DNA from: Methylovirgula sp.
GTDB taxonomy: Bacteria > Pseudomonadota > Alphaproteobacteria > Rhizobiales > Beijerinckiaceae
DNA: 6,055 bases
Direction of reading: 5' to 3'
NCBI GenBank assembly: GCA_025356505.1
Contig: JANXSV010000212.1
Location: 1-6,055 of the forward strand
The translations under genes were made by a program, and so were the position numbers. The notes under the pieces were generated by a model. That model ran no database searches. It saw only the letters and a list, made by a program, of their open reading frames with translations, and was not told the origin of the DNA. Below are positions 5,112 to 6,055 of this stretch, piece after piece. The stretch's first letter is position 1; each line of letters starts with the position of its first letter.

Positions 5112-6055
5112 ATGTCTCGCCCCGTAATTACGCGTTTCGCCCCTTCTCCTACGGGATTTTTGCACATCGGCGGCGCGCGGACAGCCCTGTTCAATTGGCT
5201 CTACGCCAAGAAAACTGGCGGCAAAATGCTGCTCAGAATTGAGGATACAGACCGTGAACGATCAACCGACGCCGCGATCGACGCAATTATTGATGGCCTG
5301 AAATGGCTCGGTCTGGATTGGGATGGGGAAACTGTATTCCAGTTTGCCCGCGCACCCCGGCACCGGGAGGCTGCGGAAAGTTTGATCGCATCTGGCAATG
5401 CATATTATTGCTATGCCACTCAGCAGGAATTAGCGGACATGCGCGAATTGGCCCGCGAAGAAAAGCGGCCGCCGCGTTACGATGGGCGCTGGCGCAATAA
5501 AACAATTACAGATGCCGCTCCTTTCATTGCTGCCGGGATTAAGCCTGTTGTCCGGTTAAAAGCCCCGATGGACGGCGAAACTGTGGTCAACGACGAAGTG
5601 CAGGGCCGCGTGACCTGGGCAAACAAGGACCTCGATGATCTAATCCTTTTGCGTTCAGACGGAACACCAACCTACATGCTCGCTGTCGTGGTTGATGATC
5701 ACGATATGGCCGTCACTCATGTGATCAGAGGCGATGATCACCTCACAAACGCTGCGCGCCAAACTCACATATACAATGCCTTTGGCTGGAACGTACCTAT
5801 ATTTGCCCATTTGCCACTTATTTTGGGTTCAGACGGCGCTAAGCTTTCAAAGCGCCATGGCGCGCTTGGTGTCGATGCTTACCGTGCCATGGGCTACATG
5901 CCGCCAGCCTTGCGCAATTACTTAGTGCGACTTGGGTGGAGCGCAGGCGACCAAGAGTATTTTACCCAGGATGAACTTGTCGCTGCTTTTGACCTTGCGG
6001 GCATCGGGCGCTCGCCGTCACGATTCGACTATGCAAAGCTCGAAAATATGAACGG
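5112..6055 (+). CDS. gltX: Glutamyl-tRNA synthetase (class I), N-terminal two-thirds
   Basis: The first 314 codons of a gene leaving the right edge. The enzyme charges tRNA with glutamate using ATP, in the cytoplasm. The class I Rossmann fold is clear: [17 protein letters not shown] (8-24) carries the HIGH-type motif as HIGG (18-21); [10 protein letters not shown] (42-51), GDDH (207-210) and the KMSKS-equivalent KLSKR (244-248) follow. These are all standard for bacterial GluRS. The connecting (CP) domain is between the two motifs, and the stem-contact region starts after KLSKR. The anticodon-binding domain lies beyond the edge, since the family is usually about 460-480 residues. ATG 5112 has GAGGAAA (5098-5104) seven bases upstream. 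The frame is open throughout. Many alphaproteobacteria have two GltX paralogues, and some GluRS also charge tRNA-Gln; the fragment does not settle which this is. It diverges from comEC, a neighbourhood I associate with rhizobia. Confidence 0.97.
   Translation, partial: MSRPVITRFAPSPTGFLHIGGARTALFNWLYAKKTGGKMLLRIEDTDRERSTDAAIDAIIDGLKWLGLDWDGETVFQFARAPRHREAAESLIASGNAYYCYATQQELADMRELAREEKRPPRYDGRWRNKTITDAAPFIAAGIKPVVRLKAPMDGETVVNDEVQGRVTWANKDLDDLILLRSDGTPTYMLAVVVDDHDMAVTHVIRGDDHLTNAARQTHIYNAFGWNVPIFAHLPLILGSDGAKLSKRHGALGVDAYRAMGYMPPALRNYLVRLGWSAGDQEYFTQDELVAAFDLAGIGRSPSRFDYAKLENMN

Overview
The window looks like chromosomal DNA of an alphaproteobacterium, most likely of the rhizobial order (Hyphomicrobiales). 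Three things point there. The lexA / comEC / gltX neighbourhood is one I associate with rhizobial genomes. The SOS box in front of lexA is of the alphaproteobacterial GTTC-N7-GTTC type. ComEC has the C-terminal form I associate with alphaproteobacteria. GC content is moderate by eye; I did not compute it.

Layout, left to right. The minus strand carries the 5' end of a periplasmic sugar-binding protein gene of an ABC importer (203 to 1, running off the left edge; FrcB/RbsB-like, TTG start). A 256-bp divergent intergenic region separates it from a plus-strand ROK-family repressor gene (460-1710). This region contains a 39-bp near-perfect palindrome (350-388). Its two arms end in TTGACA hexamers pointing outward, so one operator probably controls both divergent promoters. 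A further dyad and an AACCGGTT core lie in the sugar-binding gene's leader. Next comes lexA (1830-2543, plus), with an SOS box placed between its likely -35 and -10. lexA converges on comEC (4982-2556, minus) with only 12 bp between the stop codons, and the likely lexA terminator lies inside the last codons of comEC. A 129-bp divergent gap then leads to gltX (5112 to the right edge, plus, incomplete), encoding glutamyl-tRNA synthetase.

Functionally there are two blocks. Bases 1-1710 are a sugar-uptake control unit, with the repressor gene beside the transporter it probably regulates. The rest is housekeeping: the SOS repressor, a membrane DNA-uptake channel homologue and an aminoacyl-tRNA synthetase. 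Each gene belongs to a known family, and I see no mobile element, CRISPR array, RNA gene or undescribed multigene system. The less ordinary material is regulatory: the shared operator, the leader dyad, and the terminator embedded in the opposing gene.
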